Source: Palsa-459 sp035937595
GTDB taxonomy: Bacteria; Actinomycetota; Acidimicrobiia; Acidimicrobiales; RAAP-2
Length of the DNA stretch: 46,868 nucleotides
Reading direction: 5' to 3'
NCBI GenBank assembly: GCA_035937595.1
Contig: DASZHS010000008.1
Location: 1-46,868, forward strand
The position numbers and the translations under genes are program-made. Each line of letters begins with the position of its first letter. Within the stretch, counting starts at the first letter, position 1. Positions 1 to 6,776 of the stretch are shown here, in pieces. The notes beneath the pieces are model-generated. The model was not told where the DNA came from and ran no database searches. It saw only the letters and a list, made by a program, of their open reading frames with translations.

Positions 1-2
1 TC

Positions 3-896
3 GGTGAGTTCCGGTCGATCCGCCAGCCCGGTCTCGCGGTCCTCCGGCCGTTTGTCGACCAGATGGAAAAGGTGGACATGCGCGAGTTCCCCCAGGTCGG
101 CGACCAGCAGGCGGTGATCACCAAGGACAACGTGTCGGTCATGGTGTCGGCCACGATCTTCTGCCAGGTCATCGACGTGAAGTCGGCGCTCTTCGAGATC
201 AACGACTTCCTGCTCGCCATCGACCAGCTGTCCAAGACCGCGCTGCGCGCCGTGTTCGGTGAGCTCTCCTTGGACGAGTCGCTCTCGCAGCGCGAGCAGA
301 TCAACACCCGGATGCAGGACCACATGGCGGACGCGACGATGAAGTGGGGGGTGCGCCTCAACCGGATCGAGATCCTCGACATCCGGCCCCCGAACAACGT
401 GCTCCAGGCGATGTCCGAGCAGAAGGAGGCCGAGCAGCACAAGCGCGCGGCCATCTTGAAGTCCGAGGGCGACCAGCAGGCGGCCATCAACACGGCCCAG
501 GGCCAGAAGCAGGCCGAGGTGCTGAAGGCCGAGGGCGCCAAGCAGTCCGCGATCCTCGCTGCGGAGGCACAGAAGCAGTCGCTCCAGCTGCGCGCGGAGG
601 GCGAGAAGGTCGCCACCCAGCTCCGCGGCGAGGGCGAGGCGGCGCTCCTCTCGGCGATCGACGCGGTCGGGATCCGGCAGAACACCCTGGCGGTCCTGCA
701 GCTCCGGGCGCTGCAGGACGTGGCCACCGCGCCGACGTCGAAGCTGGTCGTCCCCTACGAGTCCGCCGGTCTCATCGGCGCGGCCTCGGCCCTCCTCGAG
801 GGGCTCTCGACCAAGGACGACCCGACGATCGTCGTCGCCAGGCCTCCGGCGACCGACGGCACCAACGCGAGCGCACCCTCGGCCACGCCGAGCTGA
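3..896 (+). CDS. SPFH/Band 7 (stomatin-prohibitin-like) protein, 5' truncated by window edge
   Basis: The reading frame is open from base 3, and its first residues read like the start of a stomatin core (an RQPGL segment, then a PFVDQMEKVDMRE-like strand), so the true start lies upstream of the window. The first in-window ATG at 63 falls inside the domain. The SPFH core runs to about base 420. A long Ala/Glu/Gln/Lys-rich coiled coil follows (about 425-640; repeated AEGxK and EAQKQ units), then a short C-terminal region ending in a Pro/Ala/Ser-rich tail. Proteins of this family form membrane-bound ring scaffolds that organise lipid microdomains or regulate membrane proteases; the exact partner cannot be read from sequence. 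A GC-rich hairpin lies just after the stop, facing the convergent methyltransferase gene. Confidence 0.88.
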   Translation, partial: GEFRSIRQPGLAVLRPFVDQMEKVDMREFPQVGDQQAVITKDNVSVMVSATIFCQVIDVKSALFEINDFLLAIDQLSKTALRAVFGELSLDESLSQREQINTRMQDHMADATMKWGVRLNRIEILDIRPPNNVLQAMSEQKEAEQHKRAAILKSEGDQQAAINTAQGQKQAEVLKAEGAKQSAILAAEAQKQSLQLRAEGEKVATQLRGEGEAALLSAIDAVGIRQNTLAVLQLRALQDVATAPTSKLVVPYESAGLIGAASALLEGLSTKDDPTIVVARPPATDGTNASAPSATPS

Positions 897-905
897 CCGC
901 TCGCG

Positions 906-929
906 CCCACCGGCCCCTCGGGCGGTGGG
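906..929. terminator. GC-rich hairpin between convergent genes
   Basis: Arms CCCACCG (906-912) and CGGTGGG (923-929) pair perfectly. An inner CCC/GGG pair extends the stem after one bulged G, leaving a three-base CTC loop. It sits in the 33-base gap between the stops of the SPFH gene (plus) and the O-methyltransferase gene (minus). There is no T-run, so this would be a bidirectional hairpin-only terminator of the kind proposed for GC-rich actinobacteria. Function is inferred from position and symmetry. Confidence 0.5.
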
Positions 930-1598
930 TCAGCCCGTGACCAGGCCGAAGAGCAGGCCGTCGTGGCCCTTGGCGCCGACGACCTGGAGCACGGTCGCCT
1001 CGACGCGCGGCTCGCTGCCCAGGAACTCGATGGCCTCCCTCGCGCCGCGCGCGCTCTCGTCGGGGAGCGGGTCGATCGCGACCGCGCCCGCGCGCACGAC
1101 GTTGTCGACGACGAGGAGCGTGCCGGGGTGCGCGAACTCGAGCCCGTACCGGAGGTAGTTCGTGTTGTTCACTTTGTCCGCGTCGATGAACACGAGGTCG
1201 GCGGGGCCGAAGCCCTGCGTCTTGAGCAGGGCGAGCGTCTCGAGGGCCGGACCCACGAGGACGTCCACGGCCTCGGCGAGCCCCGCGTAGGTGAGGTTGG
1301 CGCGCGCGACCTCGGCGTGGTGCTCGTCGAGCTCGAGGGTCGTCACCCTGCCGCCCTCGCGCAGCCCTCGTGCGAGGTGGATCGTCGAGTAGCCGCCGAG
1401 CGTCCCGACCTCGAGCACGGTCGTGGCCCCGATCGCCTGGACGAGGATCTGGAGGAGTTTGCCCTGCACCGCGGCGACCTGGATCGGCGGCAGACCGCCC
1501 TCCGTGGAGGCGCGCAGCGCGTGGGCGAGGGCGTCGTCGCTCGGCGCGACGAGCGCGCTGAGCATCGTGTCGATCTGCTCGTAGGTCGGCTCCGTCAT
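930..1598 (-). CDS. O-methyltransferase, class I SAM-dependent, catechol/caffeoyl-CoA type
   Basis: A 222-residue protein of normal length for the cation-dependent O-methyltransferase family (methyltransf_3). It has SAM motif I around residues 61-72 (VLEVGTLGGYS). The Asp in FIDADK (D139) plus D165-N166 match the Asp and Asp-Asn metal ligands of caffeoyl-CoA and catechol O-methyltransferases, with the same 26-residue spacing. It would transfer methyl from SAM to a vicinal hydroxyl of a small phenolic or sugar-like acceptor; the acceptor is unknown. The ATG at 1598 is preceded by GCGAGG, and a TATGCT -10 box lies at 1639-1634 on the same strand. It is divergent from the next methyltransferase gene. 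Confidence 0.85.
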   Translation of the reverse strand: MTEPTYEQIDTMLSALVAPSDDALAHALRASTEGGLPPIQVAAVQGKLLQILVQAIGATTVLEVGTLGGYSTIHLARGLREGGRVTTLELDEHHAEVARANLTYAGLAEAVDVLVGPALETLALLKTQGFGPADLVFIDADKVNNTNYLRYGLEFAHPGTLLVVDNVVRAGAVAIDPLPDESARGAREAIEFLGSEPRVEATVLQVVGAKGHDGLLFGLVTG

Positions 1599-1633
1599 GT
1601 ACCTCGCGAGCTGCGTCGCGCCTCCGGGGCGCG

Positions 1634-1639
1634 AGCATA
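1634..1639 (-). promoter_or_regulatory. -10 box TATGCT of the O-methyltransferase gene
   Basis: On the minus strand TATGCT fits the actinobacterial TANNNT consensus and would give a leader of roughly 30 bases before the ATG at 1598. No convincing -35 element is visible. Confidence 0.4.
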
Positions 1640-1679
1640 CGAGGCGGACCGCAGCTCCTTCGACGCGCAGGGCCGTCGG

Positions 1680-1685
1680 TAGATT
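1680..1685 (+). promoter_or_regulatory. -10 box TAGATT, leaderless start for the methyltransferase at 1692
   Basis: TAGATT ends six bases before the GTG at 1692, so transcription would begin at or next to the start codon. No Shine-Dalgarno sequence is present. A TTCGAC at 1659-1664 is a weak -35 candidate with short spacing. Confidence 0.5.
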
Positions 1686-1691
1686 GCCCGT

Positions 1692-2411
1692 GTGCCGAGG
1701 ACGTTCGAGGAGGCGTGGTCGCTCGCCGACGCCGTCGAGGGCTGGCTGACCCCGGCCCAAGGGCGCCGGTTGTACGACGCGGCCCGCCACGTGCCGAGGG
1801 GTCAGGCGGTCGTCGAGGTTGGCAGCCACCGCGGCAAGTCGACGATCCTGCTGGCGGCGGGCCTGCCCGACGGCGTCGTGCTCACCGCGATCGATCCCTT
1901 CGACGACCCTCGCTGGGGCGGGGGAGCCGCGTCGCTCGAGGTCTTCGAGGAGAACCTGGCCAAGGCGGGCGTCGAGGACCGGGTGCAGCTGCGCCGGGAG
2001 CTGTCCGGGGACGTCGCGGCGGTGTGGGCGGGACCGCCCGTGGGATTGGCCTGGATCGACGGCGCCCACGATCGCACCAGCGTGCTGACCGACATCGACG
2101 GCTGGGACGCGCACCTCGCCGACGACGGCGTCCTGCTGCTGCACGACGCCTTTAGCGCCGTCGGCACGACCGAGGCCGTGCTCCAGCGCCTGTGGTGGTC
2201 GCGCCGCTACCGCTACGTCGGGTGCGTCCGGACCCTCGTCGAGTTCAAGAAGGAGCCCCGCACCCCGTGGCAGGCGCTCCTGGACGCGGCCAGCCTCAGC
2301 CGACGGCTCGGGTTCTTCGCGCGCATGGTCGCGATCAAGCTCGCGCGTCGTCGCGGGATGAGCGGCCTCGAGCGCCGGCTCATGCGGGAGTCGAACGAGC
2401 CGCTGATCTGA
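1692..2411 (+). CDS. Class I SAM-dependent methyltransferase (methyltransf_24-like)
   Basis: A 239-residue protein with SAM-binding motif I at about residues 40-52 (VVEVGSHRGKSTI), an acidic ribose-binding position in TAIDPF (D68), and a motif IV-like stretch LAWIDGAHD followed by LLLHDAF. This matches the methyltransf_24 group often found in sugar and glycan clusters, where members methylate sugars or O-antigen residues. The C-terminal 50 residues are basic (KLARRRG) and may contact membrane or lipid-linked substrate. The GTG start is set by a TAGATT -10 box six bases upstream. The stop overlaps the ATG of the following glycosyltransferase by one base (TGATG), so the two are translationally coupled and probably act on the same glycan. 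Confidence 0.8.
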   Translation: MPRTFEEAWSLADAVEGWLTPAQGRRLYDAARHVPRGQAVVEVGSHRGKSTILLAAGLPDGVVLTAIDPFDDPRWGGGAASLEVFEENLAKAGVEDRVQLRRELSGDVAAVWAGPPVGLAWIDGAHDRTSVLTDIDGWDAHLADDGVLLLHDAFSAVGTTEAVLQRLWWSRRYRYVGCVRTLVEFKKEPRTPWQALLDAASLSRRLGFFARMVAIKLARRRGMSGLERRLMRESNEPLI

Positions 2412-3547
2412 TGGCCGACGACGGCCCGCGGCTGCGCGTCCTGCTCACGGTCCACCACGACCTCGTGACCGGGACGGGGGCAGCGGGCAGCACGCTCTCC
2501 CTGGCCGAAGAGCTCGAGCGGCGCGGGCACCGCGTCGACGTGGTCGGGCTGGGGCTGCTCGCGCACCGGCGCGGCGCGACCCTCGACGCGCTCGCGTTCC
2601 CGCACGCCGCCGCGAGGCTCGTCCGCCGCCGCCTCGCGCGAGACCACGTCGACGTGGTCGACGCCTCGAGCGGCGACCTCGCCTACCTCGCGGGTCGCGA
2701 CGTGCAGGCCGCCGCCGGTGCCGTGCTCACGCGAAGCCACGGCCTCGAGCACCTCAACGCCGCGCGACGGCGCGAGGGAGCGCGCCGCGGCGAGCTGCGG
2801 CTGCGGCGCCGCTTCGCCGTGTACCACGGCGGGCTCCGCCTCTGGGAGGTGACGCGGTCCCTCCGGGTCGCCGACGGCGTGCTCCTGCTCAACGACGCCG
2901 AGGCGGCGTTCGCCGTCACCGAGCTCGGCATCGAGGGTGACCGCGTCCACCGTACGTCGGAGCTCCTGCGCGCGCTCCCGGCCGCGGCCACGCCGGCCGA
3001 GCGTCGCGACGTCCTGGTCCTCAGCCCGGCAACGTGGCGCAAGGGCGCCGACGTCGCCGTGCGCGTGCTGGACACGGTGCTCCGCGCCGCCCCGACGGCC
3101 ACGGCGTCCTGGCACGGCCTCGAGGAGCCCGACGCGATCGCCGCGCAGCTCGGGTGCGACGTGCGCGAACGCGTGACGCTGGGCGGTCCGTTCGACGTCG
3201 CGACGCTGTCGACGCTGCTCGCGGCCCACCGCGTGCTCCTCTTCCCGTCACGAGCCGAGGGTCTCGGGATGACGGTGCTCGAGGCGCTGACCGCCGGGGT
3301 CGCGGTGGTGTCGAGCGACGTGCCCGGGCCGCACGACATCCTCGACGGCGAGGCGGGCGGGGTGCTCGTCCCCGACGGCCACGTCGTGGGCATGGCGACG
3401 GCGGTGCAGCGGCTGCTGGCCGACGACGCCTGGCGTGCCGCGATCGCCGAGCGGGGCCGGGCGCGTGCGGCGGCGTACCGCACGGTGCCCGTGGTCGACC
3501 GGCTGGAGGCGACCTACCGCGACGTGCTCGCCCGCAAGCGCGCCTGA
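2411..3547 (+). CDS. GT4-family glycosyltransferase (GT-B fold)
   Basis: A 378-residue GT-B enzyme of usual length. The N-terminal acceptor half begins RVLLTVHHD and carries a Gly/Ser-rich loop (GTGAAGSTLSLAEEL) typical of GT4 proteins. The C-terminal donor half contains SPATWRKGADVAV and the EX7E element SRAEGLGMTVLEAL (about residue 280), then the usual VVSSDVPG segment. It would transfer a sugar from a nucleotide donor to a glycan intermediate at the cytoplasmic face of the membrane; donor and acceptor cannot be assigned. The start is the ATG overlapping the methyltransferase stop by one base. Its 3' end overlaps the convergent nitroreductase gene by 34 bases. Confidence 0.85.
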   Translation: MADDGPRLRVLLTVHHDLVTGTGAAGSTLSLAEELERRGHRVDVVGLGLLAHRRGATLDALAFPHAAARLVRRRLARDHVDVVDASSGDLAYLAGRDVQAAAGAVLTRSHGLEHLNAARRREGARRGELRLRRRFAVYHGGLRLWEVTRSLRVADGVLLLNDAEAAFAVTELGIEGDRVHRTSELLRALPAAATPAERRDVLVLSPATWRKGADVAVRVLDTVLRAAPTATASWHGLEEPDAIAAQLGCDVRERVTLGGPFDVATLSTLLAAHRVLLFPSRAEGLGMTVLEALTAGVAVVSSDVPGPHDILDGEAGGVLVPDGHVVGMATAVQRLLADDAWRAAIAERGRARAAAYRTVPVVDRLEATYRDVLARKRA

Positions 3548-4206
3548 TCCCCCGACCACAGCGGCGCCTCGACCTCGAACCCGGCCGGCGCGCCCCAGCG
3601 ATTTCGGTGCGTGACGTCCTGGACCGCGCGGCGCGGGGCGATGCCCCAGCGTCCCGTCGGATACCCGAACGAGACGCACGCCGACATCCGCCAGCCCTTG
3701 TCCGCGGGCACGCCCAAGAGCTCGAGCACCTCGTCGTGGTGGAACGCCGAGAGCACGGCGGTGAGGCACGACCCGACGCCCTCGGCGCGCGCCGCGAGCA
3801 TCGCGCTCCACACCGCGGGGTAGATCGACCCGCCCGACGGGTCGAACCGCGAGAACGCGAAGAGGTACAGCGGCACCGTCTCGAAGTGATCGGCGAGCCA
3901 CTGCGCCGACGTCCGCACCTTGGTGAACGCCACGGACGCCGCGTCCTCGGGCGCCCGCTGGGCGGCCTCGATCCGGTCGCGGTAGACGGTCCGCCACAGC
4001 TGGTCCATCGCGTCTCGGTAGAGGGGTCCGACCCTCGCGATGAGTGCCGGGTCGTCGACGAGGAGGAACCGCCACCCCTGCGTGTTGCCGCCCGACGGGG
4101 CACGGATGGCGGCGTCCATCATCCGAGCCTGGGCGTCGAGCGGGATCGGTTCGCTGGTGACGCGACGCATCGCGCGCGTCGTGTACAGCGCCTCGTGCAG
4201 TTCCAC
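3514..4206 (-). CDS. Nitroreductase-family FMN-dependent oxidoreductase
   Basis: A 230-residue protein with the FMN-binding signature of the nitroreductase fold near the N terminus (TTRAMRRV, then RAPSGGNTQGWRFLLV), a central dimer region and a C-terminal FMN-contacting segment (SFGYPTGRWG). Family members reduce nitro compounds, quinones, flavins or enones with NAD(P)H; the substrate here is unknown. The GTG at 4206 was chosen because AAGGAG lies eight bases upstream and a TACAGT -10 box at 4240-4235; a later internal ATG would cut into the flavin site. It is divergent from the ABC exporter and has no clear tie to the polysaccharide genes. Confidence 0.87.
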   Translation of the reverse strand: MELHEALYTTRAMRRVTSEPIPLDAQARMMDAAIRAPSGGNTQGWRFLLVDDPALIARVGPLYRDAMDQLWRTVYRDRIEAAQRAPEDAASVAFTKVRTSAQWLADHFETVPLYLFAFSRFDPSGGSIYPAVWSAMLAARAEGVGSCLTAVLSAFHHDEVLELLGVPADKGWRMSACVSFGYPTGRWGIAPRRAVQDVTHRNRWGAPAGFEVEAPLWSGDQARLRASTSR

Positions 4207-4234
4207 GTCCGTGCTCCTTCGCCGTGTGGCGTGG

Positions 4235-4240
4235 ACTGTA
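4235..4240 (-). promoter_or_regulatory. -10 box TACAGT of the nitroreductase gene
   Basis: TACAGT on the minus strand fits TANNNT and predicts a leader of about 22 bases containing the AAGGAG ribosome binding site. It faces away from the plus-strand TACGAT box at 4285 in a 102-base divergent region. Confidence 0.4.
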
Positions 4241-4284
4241 CGTCGCGCGCGGCGGTGCGTGGCGAGCCGCGCCGCCGCGGTCCA

Positions 4285-4290
4285 TACGAT
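4285..4290 (+). promoter_or_regulatory. -10 box TACGAT of the ABC exporter gene
   Basis: TACGAT fits TANNNT. It is followed at 4300-4304 by a GGGAGG-type ribosome binding site and the ATG at 4309. No good -35 hexamer is visible. Confidence 0.4.
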
Positions 4291-4308
4291 GAGCGGTCGG
4301 GAGGCGTG

Positions 4309-6219
4309 ATGGGCGGATCGATGGCGCACGGCGGCTGGGGGATGATGCGGTCGCTCCGCCGCGACCAGGACCTCAAGAACCACCGGGTCCAGCGCGAGAC
4401 GCTCCGCCGGATGGTCACCTTCGCTCGGCCCTACCGGGCACAGCTGCTCATCTTCATGGTCGTCGTCGTCCTCGACGCCCTGGTGGTGGTCGTCAACCCG
4501 CTCATCCTGCGCCAGATCATCAACCTGGCCCAGGCCTACAAGGACGCGAACACCATCGTCGCCCTGGCCTTCCTCGCCGTGCTGCTCGCCTTCGTCGACG
4601 CCGGCCTCACCCTCACCGAGCGGCGGATCGCCGCGGCGATCGGGGAGTACCTGATCTACGACATGCGCGCCAAGGTCTTCGCCCACGTCCAGGCGATGCC
4701 GATCGCCTTCTTCTCGCGGACCCAGACCGGCGCGCTCATCAGCCGCCTGAACAACGACATCATCGGGGCGCAGCAGGCATTCACCGACCTCCTGAGCAAC
4801 ATCGTCGGCAACGCCGTCATGGTGATCCTGGTGCTCGTGACGATGGCACTCCTGTCCTGGCAGGTCACCCTCGTCGCGCTCCTGCTCGTCCCGATCTTCC
4901 TCATCCCGGCGAAGACCCTCAGCCCGCGGCTCGGGCGGCTCTTCCGCCAGGGCATGGGCCTCAACGCCGAGATGAACACGATGATGCAGGAGCGGTTCAA
5001 CGTCTCGGGCGCCATGCTGGTCAAGCTCTTCGGCCGCCCCGACGAGGAGCGTGCGGCCTTCGACCAGCGCGCCGCCGGGGTCCGCGACATCGGCATCAAG
5101 CAGGCGACGTTCCAGCGGATGTTCTTCGTGGGGCTGAGCCTCACCGCCGCGCTCGCGACGGCGTTCGCCTTCGGCTACGGCGGCGTCGAGGTCGTCCACC
5201 ACGCCCTCTCGCTCGGGACCGTGGTCGCCCTCACGGCCTACCTCTCCCGGCTGTTCGCGCCCCTGCTCCAGCTCTCCAACGCCCAGACCGACCTCACGAG
5301 CGCCGTCGTCAGCTTCGAGCGCGTGTTCGAGGTCCTCGACATCGAGCCGATGATCAAAGAGGCGCCGGACGCCGCCCCCATCCCCGCGGGTCCGGCCACC
5401 GTCGAGTTCCGCGACGTGCACTTCAGCTACCCGAGCGCCGAGGAGGTCTCCATCGCGTCGCTCGAGGCGGTGGAGACCCTGGAGCGCACGGGCCACGTCG
5501 AGGTGCTCCGCGGCGTCACGTTCACCGTCGCGCCCGGCTCGGTCGTGGCCCTCGTCGGCCCCTCCGGGGCGGGCAAGACGACCATCTCCTCGCTCATCCC
5601 GCGGCTCTACGACCCGACCGACGGCGAGGTGCGCATCAACGGGCGCGACCTGCGCCACGCGACGACGGCCAGCGTCGTCGAGACGGTGGGCGTCGTCACC
5701 CAGGACGCCCACCTCTTCCACGACTCGCTGCGGGCGAACCTGCTCTACGCGCGCCCCGAGGCGACCGAGCGCCAGCTCGAGTCGGCGCTCGCGGCCGCCC
5801 AGATCCTCGAGCTCGTGGAGTCCCTGCCGAACGGGCTCGAGACGATCGTCGGGGAGCGCGGCTACCGGCTCTCGGGCGGGGAGAAGCAGCGGATCGCGAT
5901 CGCGAGGCTCCTGCTCAAGGCGCCGCGGGTCGTCGTCCTCGACGAGGCGACCGCCCACCTCGACGCGGAGAGCGAGGCGGCCGTGCAGCGCGCCCTCGAC
6001 GCGACGCTCGAGGGCCGCACGTCGATCGTGATCGCGCACCGGCTCTCCACCATCCGCAACGCCGACGTGATCCTGGTCGTGGCCAACGGCCGGATCGTCG
6101 ACCGCGGCACCCACGCCGAGCTGCTCGCGCGCGGCGGGCTCTACCGCGACCTCTACGAGACCCAGTTCGCGACGCAGTCGCCGGCCACGGACCCCGCGAG
6201 CACCGAGGCGCGCGCGTGA
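4309..6219 (+). CDS. ABC exporter, fused membrane and ATPase domains (ABCB/MsbA-like)
   Basis: A 636-residue half-transporter. After a Gly/Met-rich N terminus (MGGSMAHGGWGMM), six membrane helices form the ABC exporter membrane domain (about residues 40-335). The nucleotide-binding domain has Walker A GPSGAGKTT (about 419-427), Q-loop VTQD, signature LSGGEKQR (about 521), Walker B VVVLDEATAHLD and the H-loop IVIAHRLSTI. All ATPase residues are present, so a homodimer should be active. An unusual 20-residue insert (about bases 5450-5500) lies between the A-loop strand and Walker A. The start follows GGGAGG. The stop overlaps the phosphatase GTG by four bases. The substrate is unknown; export of a lipid or glycan is plausible from context but not shown. 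Confidence 0.92.
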   Translation: MGGSMAHGGWGMMRSLRRDQDLKNHRVQRETLRRMVTFARPYRAQLLIFMVVVVLDALVVVVNPLILRQIINLAQAYKDANTIVALAFLAVLLAFVDAGLTLTERRIAAAIGEYLIYDMRAKVFAHVQAMPIAFFSRTQTGALISRLNNDIIGAQQAFTDLLSNIVGNAVMVILVLVTMALLSWQVTLVALLLVPIFLIPAKTLSPRLGRLFRQGMGLNAEMNTMMQERFNVSGAMLVKLFGRPDEERAAFDQRAAGVRDIGIKQATFQRMFFVGLSLTAALATAFAFGYGGVEVVHHALSLGTVVALTAYLSRLFAPLLQLSNAQTDLTSAVVSFERVFEVLDIEPMIKEAPDAAPIPAGPATVEFRDVHFSYPSAEEVSIASLEAVETLERTGHVEVLRGVTFTVAPGSVVALVGPSGAGKTTISSLIPRLYDPTDGEVRINGRDLRHATTASVVETVGVVTQDAHLFHDSLRANLLYARPEATERQLESALAAAQILELVESLPNGLETIVGERGYRLSGGEKQRIAIARLLLKAPRVVVLDEATAHLDAESEAAVQRALDATLEGRTSIVIAHRLSTIRNADVILVVANGRIVDRGTHAELLARGGLYRDLYETQFATQSPATDPASTEARA

Positions 6220-6776
6220 CGGCGTCCGTCCTCTTCGTCTGCCGGGCCAACCTGTGCCGCTCGCCGTCGGCCGAGGTGATGCTCACGAGGGCGCTCGCCG
6301 GTGCGGGCCAGGAGGCGCGCGTGGCCTCGGCGGGCATGGAGGTCGTCGCCGGACAGGTCGCGCCCGACGACTTCGTCGAGATCGCTCTGATCCGCGGCAT
6401 CGACCTGCGCGCCCACGTGCCCTCGGCGTTCACCCCCGAGCTCGCCGACTCCGCGGACCTGATCCTGACGATGACGAGGTCCCTCCTGCGCACCATGGTC
6501 CTGCGCGCGCCGGCGGTCTGGCCGCGGTCCTTCACGCTGCTCGAGGTGGTCCGTCGCGGCGCCGCGATCCCGCCGCTCGAGGCGGGCGACACGCTCTCGG
6601 CGTGGCTCGCGCGGGTCCACGCGTCGCGGAACCGCGCCGAGCTCAGCTCGCTCGACCCGGTCGACGACCTGCGCGACCCGATGGTGGACGCGACCGAGAG
6701 CAACGAGGAGATGTTCGGCGAGCTCGAGCGCGCGACGCGGCGGCTCGCGCGGCTGCTCGCCTCGGTCAGTGGCTGA
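6216..6776 (+). CDS. Low-molecular-weight protein-tyrosine phosphatase, Wzb-like
   Basis: A 186-residue protein with the LMW-PTP P-loop CX5R at the N terminus (C9-RANLC-R15-S) and a DP general-acid motif near the C terminus (D154-P). The usual Gly of the P-loop (CxGNxCR) is Ala here. It is about 30 residues longer than classic LMW-PTPs. Family members of this kind dephosphorylate the tyrosine-rich tail of BY-kinases that control exopolysaccharide chain length; the matching kinase is encoded 2 kb away at 8799-10502. It starts with GTG in a four-base GTGA overlap with the exporter, so is cotranslated with it. Its end overlaps the convergent DUF4012 gene by 11 bases. Confidence 0.85.
   Translation: MTASVLFVCRANLCRSPSAEVMLTRALAGAGQEARVASAGMEVVAGQVAPDDFVEIALIRGIDLRAHVPSAFTPELADSADLILTMTRSLLRTMVLRAPAVWPRSFTLLEVVRRGAAIPPLEAGDTLSAWLARVHASRNRAELSSLDPVDDLRDPMVDATESNEEMFGELERATRRLARLLASVSG

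Noticed and set aside
4248..4279. Eight-base inverted repeat CGCGGCGG/CCGCCGCG in the nitroreductase-exporter promoter region.
   Set aside because: It is pure G and C with a 16-base loop, and such repeats arise often by chance in this composition. Not listed as an operator.
3034..4308. A very long open frame leading into the ABC exporter from within the glycosyltransferase and nitroreductase genes.
   Set aside because: It has no family-like residues before the exporter N terminus; the ATG at 4309 has a good ribosome binding site. Long open frames on all strands are expected at this GC content.
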